From the NCBI GenBank assembly GCA_046703825.1, contig JBJKSO010000102.1, positions 1 through 49,422 on the forward strand: a stretch of DNA of 49,422 bases, read 5' to 3'. The notes beneath the pieces were generated by a model. The model ran no database searches. It worked only from the letters and a program-made list of their open reading frames with translations, and was not told the origin of the DNA. This stretch comes from JBJKSO01 sp046703825 (GTDB lineage Bacteria > Chloroflexota > Dormibacteria > Aeolococcales > Bog-877). Of the stretch, positions 40,685-48,545 are shown in pieces. A program made the position numbers and the translations under genes. Each line of letters starts with the position of its first letter. The first letter of the stretch is position 1.

Positions 40685-41584
40685 ATGACACAGAACGGAC
40701 ACCTGGAGACCGGCACTCCCAGGGTGAAGCGCGGCCTCGCCGAGATGTTGAAGGGTGGGGTGATCATGGACGTGGTCACCCCCGAGCACGCCACCATCGC
40801 CCAGGAGGCGGGCGCGGTGGCGGTGATGGCTCTGGAGCGGGTGCCGGCGGACATCCGCACCCAGGGCGGGGTGGCGAGGATGAGCGACCCCAAGCTGATC
40901 AAGTCGATCATGGCGTCGGTCTCGATTCCCGTCATGGCCAAGTGCCGGATCGGCCACTTCGTCGAGGCCCAGATCCTGGAGGCCCTGGGCATCGACTACA
41001 TCGACGAATCCGAGGTGCTCACGCCCGCGGACGAGGAGAACCACGTCGACAAGTGGCGGTTCAAAGTGCCCTTCGTCTGCGGCGCCCGCAATCTGGGCGA
41101 GGCGCTGCGGCGGATCTCGGAGGGCGCGGCCATGATCCGCACCAAGGGCGAGGCCGGAACCGGAGACGTGGTCGAGGCGGTTCGCCACATGCGGGCGGTG
41201 AGCCAGGGCATCCGGCGGCTCCAGACGCTGCGTGAAGACGAGCTCGCCAGTGCGGCCAAGGAGTTGGGAGCATCGCTGGACCTGGTCCGGGAGACCGCGC
41301 GCCTGGGCCAGCTGCCGGTGGTCAATTTCTCCGCCGGGGGCATCGCGACTCCGGCGGACGCAGCTCTGATGATGCAGCTGGGCTGCGACGGCAACTTTGT
41401 GGGCAGCGGCATTTTCAAGAGCGGCGACCCGCTCCGCCGCGCCAAGGCGATCGTTGCCGCCACCACCTACTTCGACAAGCCCGAGATCCTGGCGCAGGTG
41501 AGCGAGGACCTCGGGGAGCCGATGGTGGGAGTCGGCGTCTCCAGCCTGCCCCGCGAGGAACTGCTGGCCGGGCGCGGAATTTAG
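40685..41584 (+). CDS. pdxS: Pyridoxal 5'-phosphate synthase, synthase subunit
   Basis: A 299-residue (beta/alpha)8 enzyme that makes PLP from ribose 5-phosphate, glyceraldehyde 3-phosphate and ammonia supplied by PdxT. The family blocks are intact: V-K-R-G-L-A-E-M-L-K-G-G-V-I-M-D-V, the catalytic Lys in P-V-M-A-K-C-R-I-G-H, A-M-I-R-T-K-G-E-A-G-T-G with the second Lys, and F-S-A-G-G-I-A-T-P-A-D-A-A. The ATG follows GGAAGG. pdxT begins 20 nt after its stop, the usual operon order. This is the DXP-independent vitamin B6 route. Confidence 0.97.
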   Translation: MTQNGHLETGTPRVKRGLAEMLKGGVIMDVVTPEHATIAQEAGAVAVMALERVPADIRTQGGVARMSDPKLIKSIMASVSIPVMAKCRIGHFVEAQILEALGIDYIDESEVLTPADEENHVDKWRFKVPFVCGARNLGEALRRISEGAAMIRTKGEAGTGDVVEAVRHMRAVSQGIRRLQTLREDELASAAKELGASLDLVRETARLGQLPVVNFSAGGIATPADAALMMQLGCDGNFVGSGIFKSGDPLRRAKAIVAATTYFDKPEILAQVSEDLGEPMVGVGVSSLPREELLAGRGI

Positions 41585-41604
41585 GCAAAGTCTCCGCAGT
41601 CGGC

Positions 41605-42183
41605 GTGGGCCGTCCCAGAATCGGCGTCTTGGCCCTCCAAGGCGACGTGCGCGAACACCTGCGCCTGCTGGCCGAGTGCGGCGTCGACGCCATGCCGGTG
41701 CGCCTGCCCGGCGAATTGGAGGGTCTGCAGGCCCTGGTGATGCCGGGAGGTGAGAGCACCACCATGGCCCACCTGATCAACACCTTCGGGCTGCTGGACC
41801 CTCTGCGCCAGGCGGAGGCCGCCGGGATGGCGGTGCTGGCGACCTGCGCGGGCACCATCCTGGCCGCCCGCGAGATCGAGGACGGCCTCCCGGATCAGCT
41901 CCACCTGGGCTGGCTGGATATCAGCGTCCGTCGCAATGCGTTCGGTCGCCAGATCCACTCCGGGGAGGTGGAACTGGCGGTGCCGGAGGTGGGGCCGGAG
42001 CCGGTGCCGGTGGTGCTGATCCGAGCGCCCTCGATCGAGAAGATCGGCGCCGAGGTCGAGGTCCTAGCCTGGCACAACGGGCAACCCGCCGGTGTGCGTC
42101 AGGGGCGCCACATCGGACTCATCTGCCATCCTGAGATCACGGGCGACGCGCGCCTGCACCAGCTCTTCCTCTCGCGGCTCTGA
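41605..42183 (+). CDS. pdxT: Pyridoxal 5'-phosphate synthase, glutaminase subunit
   Basis: A 192-residue class I glutamine amidotransferase that feeds ammonia to PdxS. The GTG start is followed by I-G-V-L-A-L-Q-G-D-V-R-E-H. The G-G-E-S-T-T-M substrate loop, the nucleophile in L-A-T-C-A-G-T-I, and the H-P-E of the triad in I-C-H-P-E-I-T are present. The family's usual G-L-N-x-x-V-x-R-N-A-x-G-R-Q segment appears as D-I-S-V-R-R-N-A-F-G-R-Q. It ends the pdxST operon; a stem-loop lies 4 nt after its stop. Confidence 0.96.
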   Translation: MGRPRIGVLALQGDVREHLRLLAECGVDAMPVRLPGELEGLQALVMPGGESTTMAHLINTFGLLDPLRQAEAAGMAVLATCAGTILAAREIEDGLPDQLHLGWLDISVRRNAFGRQIHSGEVELAVPEVGPEPVPVVLIRAPSIEKIGAEVEVLAWHNGQPAGVRQGRHIGLICHPEITGDARLHQLFLSRL

Positions 42184-42186
42184 TCT

Positions 42187-42202
42187 CGACCAGGGCTGGT
42201 CG
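42187..42202 (+). terminator. Stem-loop after pdxT
   Basis: CGACCAG-GG-CTGGTCG immediately follows the pdxT stop. With a 6-nt loop it leaves a 5-bp GC-rich stem. There is no U-tract, so termination is suggested by position only. The rest of 42203-42388 holds no gene. Confidence 0.4.
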
Positions 42203-42388
42203 CGGACCTGTTCTAGCGGGGGCGCTCCCAGCCCCAGTTCCTTTCCGTACCGGTAAGGTGGGCCCCGCCGAGCCTTAAGCGCCGGAGCCCCGAGCTGCTT
42301 GCCCCGAGGCGCAGCCGTGCGCCCGACACTTCAGTTCTAAACCCCCGCCGGCAGCACCCTCGATCGCCCCAGCCGTCAAACTACGGCC

Positions 42389-43432
42389 ATGCAGGTTAGA
42401 TCAGCCAGTTACCGTGATCTGAGCCAGGTGGACGAGCTCTACCGGGCCTCGATGGCCGCGGAAGCCGAGGTGTCGCACCGCCTGCAGCGGGCGGGGCCGC
42501 AGAGCCCGGTGCCGGGGCCAGCCCTGGCGCGAGCCTGGTCAATCCTCACCAAGAGCCTGTCGGCGCTGATGCCGCTGGCGGACATGGGCGATCAGCTCTA
42601 CGTCGCCGAGGAACACGGCCACATCGTCGGCTTCGTGCAGGCGGAGGCGGCGCCGGGCAAACACGCCTGGCAGGTGCTGAACCTGAGCCTCGCACCCACT
42701 GCCGAGGGGCACTTCGCCGGGACCCCCCTGCTCCAACACCTCTTCAACGAGGGCCTTGAGCGCGGCGTGACCCGCTTCCTGGTGCGCATCCCCGAGAACC
42801 ACCCGCTGGAGGGGCTGCTGCGGGAGCAGGGCTTTCTCCCCTACACCAGCGAGCAGATCCAGTTCCGCGAGCTGCCCAAGCCACCCAACACCTCGGCGGG
42901 TCCCTGGACTTCGGCGCACAGTGGCGACCTCAGCGCCATCTACCTTCTCTACCTGCGGACCGCCCCCCGCACCGTCGCCCAGGTGGAAGCCCCCAACTTC
43001 AAGCAGTGGCGCGCCACCTTCCAGTTGGGCTGGCTCAGCCGCTTGGGGGGTCGAGCCGGGGACTCCCGTCACTACGTTCTGCACCGGGACGGGCAGGTGG
43101 TGGCGTGGGCGGGCGTGCGCTTGCCCGCCCGGGCCCGCCCAGCGCTGGTGGGAATGATGCTCGACCCCAATCAGGGGGCAATCGCTGTCGAAGCGGTGCA
43201 CGGTCTGCTGGGTCAGATCCCAGCGGGACCCACCCTCTGCCTGCTGCGGCACTACGACGACGATTTGGCTCGCGCGGTCTCGGCCCGGGGGTTTGAGCCC
43301 ATCGCCACCCAGCTGCTCATGGTCCGTGACCTGCCGCTCAAGCTGCCGTCCAAGCAACTGGAGCAGAAGGCGGTGCTGGCCGGAGCCCTCCCGGTGGCGC
43401 AGGCGGTAGCGGTGCCCGAGAGCGGCGGCTGA
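42389..43432 (+). CDS. Double-GNAT-domain acetyltransferase-like protein
   Basis: A 347-residue protein with two GNAT-like halves. The first (about residues 1-165) begins V-R-S-A-S-Y-R-D-L-S-Q-V and has the beta strands Q-L-Y-V-A-E-E-H-G-H-I-V-G-F-V-Q and N-L-S-L-A-P. The second (about 172-320) has H-Y-V-L-H-R-D-G-Q-V-V-A-W-A-G-V and A-L-V-G-M-M-L-D-P. The acetyl-CoA loop (R/Q-x-x-G-x-G/A) is weak in both. The substrate is unknown. CAAACT lies 6 nt before the ATG and no ribosome-binding site is seen, so a leaderless start is possible. Confidence 0.7.
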   Translation: MQVRSASYRDLSQVDELYRASMAAEAEVSHRLQRAGPQSPVPGPALARAWSILTKSLSALMPLADMGDQLYVAEEHGHIVGFVQAEAAPGKHAWQVLNLSLAPTAEGHFAGTPLLQHLFNEGLERGVTRFLVRIPENHPLEGLLREQGFLPYTSEQIQFRELPKPPNTSAGPWTSAHSGDLSAIYLLYLRTAPRTVAQVEAPNFKQWRATFQLGWLSRLGGRAGDSRHYVLHRDGQVVAWAGVRLPARARPALVGMMLDPNQGAIAVEAVHGLLGQIPAGPTLCLLRHYDDDLARAVSARGFEPIATQLLMVRDLPLKLPSKQLEQKAVLAGALPVAQAVAVPESGG

Positions 43433-43460
43433 CCGGGAAGGGAGACGCCAGCGTCTGCGC

Positions 43461-43466
43461 TATATT
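43461..43466 (+). promoter_or_regulatory. Putative -10 box for R3H ATPase gene
   Basis: TATATT ends 16 nt before the GTG at 43483. AGGTGA lies between them, giving a short leader with a ribosome-binding site. Confidence 0.45.
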
Positions 43467-43482
43467 CGACAGGTGAAGCCCG

Positions 43483-45192
43483 GTGGGGCTGCGAGCCTTC
43501 TCCATCCTGCTGGCGCACCGCCGCCCGGGGGGCATGGCCGCTAGCCGCGAGCCGTGGGACCGGGAACTCCCCGAGGACCCGCCAGTCGCCGGAGGCGGCA
43601 GCCTGACTGAGGCTGACTCGGCCTTCGGGGCCAACTTTCCCGAGGAGCTGGAGCTCCTGATCAGCACGCTCCCCCATCAGCTCTATGCGGCGGTGCGTAA
43701 TCTTTCGCCGGAGCACGGAGATCTCTTGGAGATCGTCCTGGACCTGGGCCGCGAGCCGGAGGCCCGCTTTGAGTCGGCCGAGGTGATCCTGGACGCGGCG
43801 CCGGTCAGCGCCGAGGACATCGCCTACGTGGCTGGCCGGGTGGGCGCCTTCGGCGGCGACAACCGGGCTGGGATTGCCCGCACGCTTCACCGCATCAGTG
43901 CCATCCGCAACCGCCGCGGCGAGATCGTCGGGCTCACCTGCCGGGTTGGTCGCGCGGTGACGGGTCGGGTGGAGATCATCCGCGACATCGTCATGAGCGG
44001 GCAGAGCCTGCTGCTGCTGGGCAAGCCCGGGGTGGGCAAGACCACCATGCTCCGCGAGGTGGCCCGCATCCTGGCCGACGAGAGCCGCAAGCGGGTGGTG
44101 GTTGTGGACACCAGCAACGAGATCGCTGGCGACGGCGACATCCCCCACCCGGGAATCGGCCGCGCCCGGCGCATGCAGGTGGCCCGCCCGGAACTGCAGC
44201 ACGCGGTGATGATCGAAGCGGTCGAGAACCACATGCCCGAGGTGATCGTCATCGACGAAATCGGCACCGAGCTGGAGGCGGCGGCGGCGCGCACCATCGC
44301 CGAGCGCGGGGTCCAGCTGGTGGGCACCGCCCACGGCAACACCCTGGACAACCTGCTGGTGAACCCCACCCTCAATGACCTCCTGGGCGGGATCCAGTCC
44401 GTCACTTTGTCCGACGAGGAGGCCCGACGCCGAGGTACTCAGAAGTCGGTTCTCGAGCGCAAGGCCCCGCCGACCTTCGACGCGCTGGTGGAGATCGTCG
44501 ACCGCCACCGGGTGACCGTGCACATGCCGCTGGCGGACGTGGTCGACGACGCGCTGCGCGGCCGCCCCCGACCGGCACAGCTGCGCGAGATGCAGAACGG
44601 CCGGCTCACGAGTCGCGTGGTCGAGCCGCAGAGCTTCGACGATCGTGGTGCCCGGGAGTTGCTGGGGGAGCTCGATTGGTCGCGGGGCCGCCGTCCCACC
44701 AGCCTGGCCGACCTGCACGGCGGCGGCAGCGAGGGGATCTCGATCTTTCCTTACGGTGTCTCCCGGATCTACCTGGAGCAGGCGGTGCGCGAACTCAAAG
44801 TGCCGGTGCACATCCAGCACCACGTCGACGACGCCGACATGGTGCTGACGCTCAAGAACTACTACCGGCGCAAGGATTCGCCCCTGCGCGCGGCGGAGTC
44901 CGAGGGCATTCCGATCTCGGTTCTGCGCAGCAACACCGTGTCGCAGATTCGGTCCTTCCTGGCCAGCTTCTACAACCTGGAGCCGGTGGACCCGACCGAC
45001 GACGCCATGCGGGAGGCGCGCGAAGGGATCGAGCGGGCGCTGCACGGGAGCATGGTCGAGCTCTCCCCCCAGAACGCCTACGTGCGCCGGCTGCAGCACC
45101 AGCTGGTGGACGAGCACGAGCTGGTGGCACGCAGCACTGGCAAGGAGCCGCGGCGCCGGCTGCGCATCTACCCCACCAGCCAGGCATCCTGA
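43483..45192 (+). CDS. Ycf45/SpoIIIAA-like AAA ATPase with R3H domain
   Basis: A 569-residue protein. Residues about 50-330 resemble SpoIIIAA/Ycf45 ATPases: Walker A L-L-G-K-P-G-V-G-K-T-T (about 181-191), Walker B V-I-V-I-D-E-I-G, and the family blocks V-V-D-T-S-N-E-I-A-G-D-G-D-I-P-H-P and G-T-A-H-G-N-T-L-D-N-L. A middle region (I-S-I-F-P-Y-G-V-S) leads to a C-terminal R3H-type nucleic-acid-binding segment (about 500-569, R-R-L-Q-H-Q-L-V-D-E-H...R-R-R-L-R-I-Y). Homologues are widespread in Cyanobacteria, plastids and Chloroflexota; function is poorly known. GTG 43483 has AGGTGA upstream; an ATG at 43534 is an alternative. tmk starts 7 nt after the stop. Confidence 0.88.
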   Translation: MGLRAFSILLAHRRPGGMAASREPWDRELPEDPPVAGGGSLTEADSAFGANFPEELELLISTLPHQLYAAVRNLSPEHGDLLEIVLDLGREPEARFESAEVILDAAPVSAEDIAYVAGRVGAFGGDNRAGIARTLHRISAIRNRRGEIVGLTCRVGRAVTGRVEIIRDIVMSGQSLLLLGKPGVGKTTMLREVARILADESRKRVVVVDTSNEIAGDGDIPHPGIGRARRMQVARPELQHAVMIEAVENHMPEVIVIDEIGTELEAAAARTIAERGVQLVGTAHGNTLDNLLVNPTLNDLLGGIQSVTLSDEEARRRGTQKSVLERKAPPTFDALVEIVDRHRVTVHMPLADVVDDALRGRPRPAQLREMQNGRLTSRVVEPQSFDDRGARELLGELDWSRGRRPTSLADLHGGGSEGISIFPYGVSRIYLEQAVRELKVPVHIQHHVDDADMVLTLKNYYRRKDSPLRAAESEGIPISVLRSNTVSQIRSFLASFYNLEPVDPTDDAMREAREGIERALHGSMVELSPQNAYVRRLQHQLVDEHELVARSTGKEPRRRLRIYPTSQAS

Positions 45193-45199
45193 GCCGGCC

Positions 45200-45844
45200 G
45201 TGAGCGGGGGGCTGTTCGTCAGCGTCGAGGGCATTGACGGGTCGGGCAAGAGCACCCAGGCGCGGCTGCTGGCCGAGGAGCTGCGCCGGCAGGGGCTGAC
45301 GGCGATGCTGGTGCGCGATCCCGGCACTACCGAGCTGGGGGAGCGAATCCGCGAGCTGCTGCTGACCGGGGCGGGCGGCTCGGCGAGGCCTGAGGCGCTG
45401 GCGGAGGTGGCGCTCTTCCTGGCGGCGCGGGTACAGCTGCTGGCGGAGGTGATTCGCCCCGCCCTCGATCAGGGCGCCGTGGTCGTCGCCGACCGCTACC
45501 TCGACTCGACGCTCGCCTACCAGGGCGCGGGCCGCGGCATCGGCTGGCAGCGGCTGCTGGAGCTGCATCATCTGGTGGGCGCCTCGCTGCTGCCCGACCT
45601 GACTTTGCTGCTGGACCTGCCGGTGGCGGCGGCGCGCGGGCGCCTCGACCTGGGGCTGCCGCTTGACCGCCTCGAGTCGGAGCCGACCCCCTACCATGAA
45701 CTGGTACGGGAGGGGTACCTGGCCCTGGCGCAGCGGTTCCCGGGCAGGGTGGTGGTTCTGGACGCCAAGCAGGCGCCCGAGCTGGTGGCACAGCAGTGCT
45801 CCGCCCTCACCCGCGGACGGATAGAGGCGAGGAGGTTGCGGTGA
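45200..45844 (+). CDS. tmk: Thymidylate kinase
   Basis: A 214-residue enzyme phosphorylating dTMP to dTDP. P-loop E-G-I-D-G-S-G-K-S-T (about residues 10-19), the D-R-Y-L-D-S-T motif, and V-R-D-P-G-T-T, the counterpart of the common R-E-P-G-G-T. The lid segment is short (A-R-G-R-L-D). GTG start. The stop overlaps the start of the DarA-like gene as GTGA. The tmk-darA order is the same as tmk-yaaQ in Bacillus, though here the R3H ATPase lies upstream. Confidence 0.94.
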   Translation: MSGGLFVSVEGIDGSGKSTQARLLAEELRRQGLTAMLVRDPGTTELGERIRELLLTGAGGSARPEALAEVALFLAARVQLLAEVIRPALDQGAVVVADRYLDSTLAYQGAGRGIGWQRLLELHHLVGASLLPDLTLLLDLPVAAARGRLDLGLPLDRLESEPTPYHELVREGYLALAQRFPGRVVVLDAKQAPELVAQQCSALTRGRIEARRLR

Positions 45845-46155
45845 AGCTGGTACTTGCGGTCGTCCACGAGCAGGATGCGGCCCGGGGCATCGAGGCGCTC
45901 GGCTCGCACGGATTCGGGGTCACCCGGCTCACGAGCGAGGGAGGCTTCCTCCAGCGCCGCAACTCGCTGCTCCTGCTCGGGGTAGACGACTCGATGGTGG
46001 AGGACGCCATCTCCACCCTGCGCTCGGTCTGCAAGCCAAGGCACGAGCAGCTCAACTCCGGTCGCGACGCCGGCGAAGGGGAAGCCGAGGTCGAGGTGGA
46101 ACTGGGCCGGGCCACGGTCTTCGTCCTCGACCTCGGTCGGGTCGAGCGCCTCTGA
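45841..46155 (+). CDS. darA: Cyclic-di-AMP receptor, DarA/PstA (YaaQ) family
   Basis: A 104-residue PII-like protein. The conserved block G-F-G-V-T-R-L-T-S-E-G-G-F-L (about residues 23-36) and N-S-L-L-L-L-G-V-D-D match the DarA/PstA family (formerly DUF970), which binds c-di-AMP in homotrimers. The C-terminal strand G-R-A-T-V-F-V-L-D is typical. The GTG at 45841 overlaps the tmk stop and is preceded by GAGGAGG. The frame is open to 45796. The partner it signals to is unknown, as in Firmicutes. No c-di-AMP cyclase is in the window. Confidence 0.9.
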   Translation: MKLVLAVVHEQDAARGIEALGSHGFGVTRLTSEGGFLQRRNSLLLLGVDDSMVEDAISTLRSVCKPRHEQLNSGRDAGEGEAEVEVELGRATVFVLDLGRVERL

Positions 46156-46185
46156 CCGCGCTACCGAGCAGCTGAGAAAGCCAAA

Positions 46186-46662
46186 GTGTTGACGGTCGCG
46201 AACCCTGCGGACCTGCTGGACCACCGGGGGGCGGACCTGGGCATCACCGGGTGGCAGGGCATCTCGCAGGCCCAGGTGAACCAGTTTGCCGATGCCACCG
46301 GGGACCACCAGTGGATCCACGTGGACCCAGCCCGAGCCCTGGCTAGCCCCCTTGGTACGACGATCGCCCACGGGTACCTGACGCTGTCGCTGATCCCCTC
46401 GATGATGAAGGAGTTGATCGAAGTCAGAGGGGCGGCGATGAAGGTCAACTACGGCCTGAACCGGGTGAGGTTTCCCACGCCGGTGCCGGTCGGCTCTCGG
46501 ATCCGCGCGAGCGCCAGGATCCAGGAGGTTCAGGAGGTGCCCGGAGGTGTCGCCGCGGTGCTGGAGGTGACCATCGAGTTGGAGGGGGTGAGCAAGCCCG
46601 CTTGTGTCGCCGAGTTGATCTCCAGGTTCTACACGGGCGGGATCGCCAGCGGCCGACCATGA
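46186..46662 (+). CDS. MaoC-like hotdog dehydratase
   Basis: A 158-residue (R)-enoyl-CoA hydratase-like protein. The catalytic block is present: F-A-D-A-T-G-D-H-Q-W-I-H-V-D (Asp/His dyad, about residues 36-49) and T-T-I-A-H-G-Y-L-T-L-S. The family hydrates enoyl-CoA in fatty-acid or polyester metabolism. GTG start with a weak GAGAAAG upstream. Its stop overlaps the SDR start as ATGA, so the hydratase and a reductase are probably made together, which would fit successive beta-oxidation-type steps. Confidence 0.88.
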   Translation: MLTVANPADLLDHRGADLGITGWQGISQAQVNQFADATGDHQWIHVDPARALASPLGTTIAHGYLTLSLIPSMMKELIEVRGAAMKVNYGLNRVRFPTPVPVGSRIRASARIQEVQEVPGGVAAVLEVTIELEGVSKPACVAELISRFYTGGIASGRP

Positions 46663-47405
46663 GCCTGGAGGGCAAGGTGGCGCTGGTAACGGGCGCCAGC
46701 CGAGGTATCGGTGAAGCCAGCGCCCTGGAGCTCGCGGGCCGCGGCGGCCGAGTTGCCATCAGCGCCCGGCATCGCGAGCCTCTGCAGGCGGCCGCGCAGA
46801 GAATCCGCGAGCGCACCGGGGGCGAGGTGATGGCGGTGCCCGCCCACGCCGGTCGCGAGGCCGACCAGCGGGAGTTGGTGGAGCGGGTCATGGCCAGCTG
46901 GGGGCGCCTAGACATCTTGGTCAACAACGCTGGCACCAACCCCCACTTCGGGCCCACCCTGGAGGTGGAACCCACGGCCTGGGACAAGACCTTTGAGGTG
47001 AATCTGAGGGGACCGCTGCTGCTCACCGCCCTCGTCTACCGGGCCTGGATGCGCGAGCACGGAGGCGCAGTGGTGATGGTCTCCAGCATCGCCGGGATCA
47101 ATCCCGCCTTGGGCCTGGGCGCCTACGGCGTGAGCAAGGCAGCCCTCAACATGCTGACCCGGCAGCTGGCGCGCGAGCTGGGGCCGGAGGGGATTCGGGT
47201 CAATGCGGTGGCGCCAGGCATTGTGGAGACGGAGTTCGCCCGCGCACTCTGGCAGCCGGGGCCTTTGGCCGACCGCAACCGCCGTCGCAACCCCCTGGGC
47301 AGATTCGCCAGCCCCCAGGAGGTGGCCCGTGCCGTTGCCTTCCTGGCCTCGGATGAGTCCGCCTACGTAAGCGGGGCGGTCCTGACCGTGAGCGGCGGCG
47401 AGTGA
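46659..47405 (+). CDS. Short-chain dehydrogenase/reductase
   Basis: A 248-residue Rossmann-fold oxidoreductase of the classical SDR type. Cofactor motif T-G-A-S-R-G-I-G (residues about 11-18), N-N-A-G (about 87-90), catalytic S-S-I-A-G and Y-x-x-x-K as Y-G-V-S-K, and the C-terminal S-G-A-V-L-T-V-S-G-G-E. R15 after the Gly-rich turn suggests NADP(H) preference. It resembles 3-oxoacyl-ACP/CoA reductases. Coupled by ATGA overlap to the MaoC-like gene. The substrate is inferred from this pairing. Confidence 0.9.
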   Translation: MSLEGKVALVTGASRGIGEASALELAGRGGRVAISARHREPLQAAAQRIRERTGGEVMAVPAHAGREADQRELVERVMASWGRLDILVNNAGTNPHFGPTLEVEPTAWDKTFEVNLRGPLLLTALVYRAWMREHGGAVVMVSSIAGINPALGLGAYGVSKAALNMLTRQLARELGPEGIRVNAVAPGIVETEFARALWQPGPLADRNRRRNPLGRFASPQEVARAVAFLASDESAYVSGAVLTVSGGE

Positions 47406-47514
47406 GACGGTGACCACCGCTGGCTGAGCGATAGGGCGCTGGCACAGGCGCCAGCCAGCTGCGTCCCTGACAGTGGGCACCACCCCCCGATTCGGAGTCG
47501 GCGAGGTCGCGATT

Positions 47515-47520
47515 TATACT
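47515..47520 (+). promoter_or_regulatory. -10 box (TATACT) for MoxR-DUF58 operon
   Basis: TATACT lies 29 nt before the ATG, with TTCGGA 18 nt upstream as a poor -35. A strong GGAGGTGAC ribosome-binding site follows in the leader. Confidence 0.5.
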
Positions 47521-47549
47521 GCGGCCGGGGCGGCGTCGACGGAGGTGAC

Positions 47550-48533
47550 ATGGCGGGAGGCCGGGCAATGACATCGTCGATTGGTGCCACCCAGACGCTC
47601 AGGCGCTTGGTCGACGCCGTGGCGACCGTCATCGTAGCCGACCGCCGCCAAATCGAGCTCTGCGTGGCTGCCTGGACCGTCGGGGGCCACGTCCTGATCG
47701 AGGATGTGCCCGGGGTGGGCAAGACGGTTTTGGCCAAGACCCTGGCCCGGGCCACCGGTTGCCACTTCGAGAGAGTGCAGTTCACCCCCGACCTGCTTCC
47801 GGGCGACATCACCGGGGCCAGCATCTACAACCCGGTGCAGGGGAGCTTCGAGTTCCGGCCCGGTCCCGTGTTCGCGCAAGTCCTCTTGGCCGACGAGATC
47901 AACCGCGCCACCCCCAAAACCCAATCAGCACTGCTCGAGGCGATGGACGAGCATCAGGTCACGGTCGACGGGCGCACCCACGCACTTCCGCGCCCGTTCT
48001 GTGTGCTGGCGACGCAGAACCCGGTCGAGTTCCACGGCACCTACCCACTTCCCGAGTCGCAGCTGGACCGCTTTCTGGTCCGCGTGAGCCTCGGCTACGC
48101 GGATCTGGAGGGGGAACTCGAGATTCTGGACCGGTTTGGCGAATCGTCGCCCCTGGACGCGCTTTCCGCGGTGACGGGGCCCTCCGAACATCCCGAGCTG
48201 GCCACGGCCAGCTCTAAAGTCCACGTGGCCGATACGGTGCGCGCCTACCTGGTTCGTCTGGTGCAACGCACCCGTGAGCACCCGGAGCTGGCCCTCGGCG
48301 CAAGCGCCCGGGCCAGCCTGGGCCTCCTGCGACTCTCCCAGGCCCGGGCACTAATGAGCGGACGCGACTACGTGCTTCCCGACGACGTCAAGGAGCTGAT
48401 CGGCCCGGTGCTGCTGCACCGCCTGGTGCTGAAGGCCAGCGCCGAACTTCGCGGGCTTTCGGCGGCTAGCGTGTTGGGAGAGCTCTTGGAGTCCGAGCCA
48501 GTGCCGGTCTCCGGGCGCCGCGCGGCCAGCTGA
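47550..48533 (+). CDS. MoxR-type AAA+ ATPase
   Basis: A 327-residue chaperone-like AAA+ ATPase. Walker A E-D-V-P-G-V-G-K-T-V (about residues 51-60), Walker B L-L-A-D-E-I-N-R-A, sensor A-T-Q-N-P-V-E and the MoxR block G-T-Y-P-L-P-E-S-Q-L-D-R-F. The family works with DUF58 and VWA proteins in maturation of enzymes and envelope complexes. ATG preceded by GGAGGTGAC. The DUF58 gene follows after 12 nt. Confidence 0.94.
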   Translation: MAGGRAMTSSIGATQTLRRLVDAVATVIVADRRQIELCVAAWTVGGHVLIEDVPGVGKTVLAKTLARATGCHFERVQFTPDLLPGDITGASIYNPVQGSFEFRPGPVFAQVLLADEINRATPKTQSALLEAMDEHQVTVDGRTHALPRPFCVLATQNPVEFHGTYPLPESQLDRFLVRVSLGYADLEGELEILDRFGESSPLDALSAVTGPSEHPELATASSKVHVADTVRAYLVRLVQRTREHPELALGASARASLGLLRLSQARALMSGRDYVLPDDVKELIGPVLLHRLVLKASAELRGLSAASVLGELLESEPVPVSGRRAAS

Positions 48534-48545
48534 GCGAGAGCGCAG

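Noticed and set aside
43252..45327. 691-codon minus-strand frame opposite the R3H ATPase
   Set aside because: Antisense shadow across three real genes, with no motif. The plus strand has intact Walker boxes.
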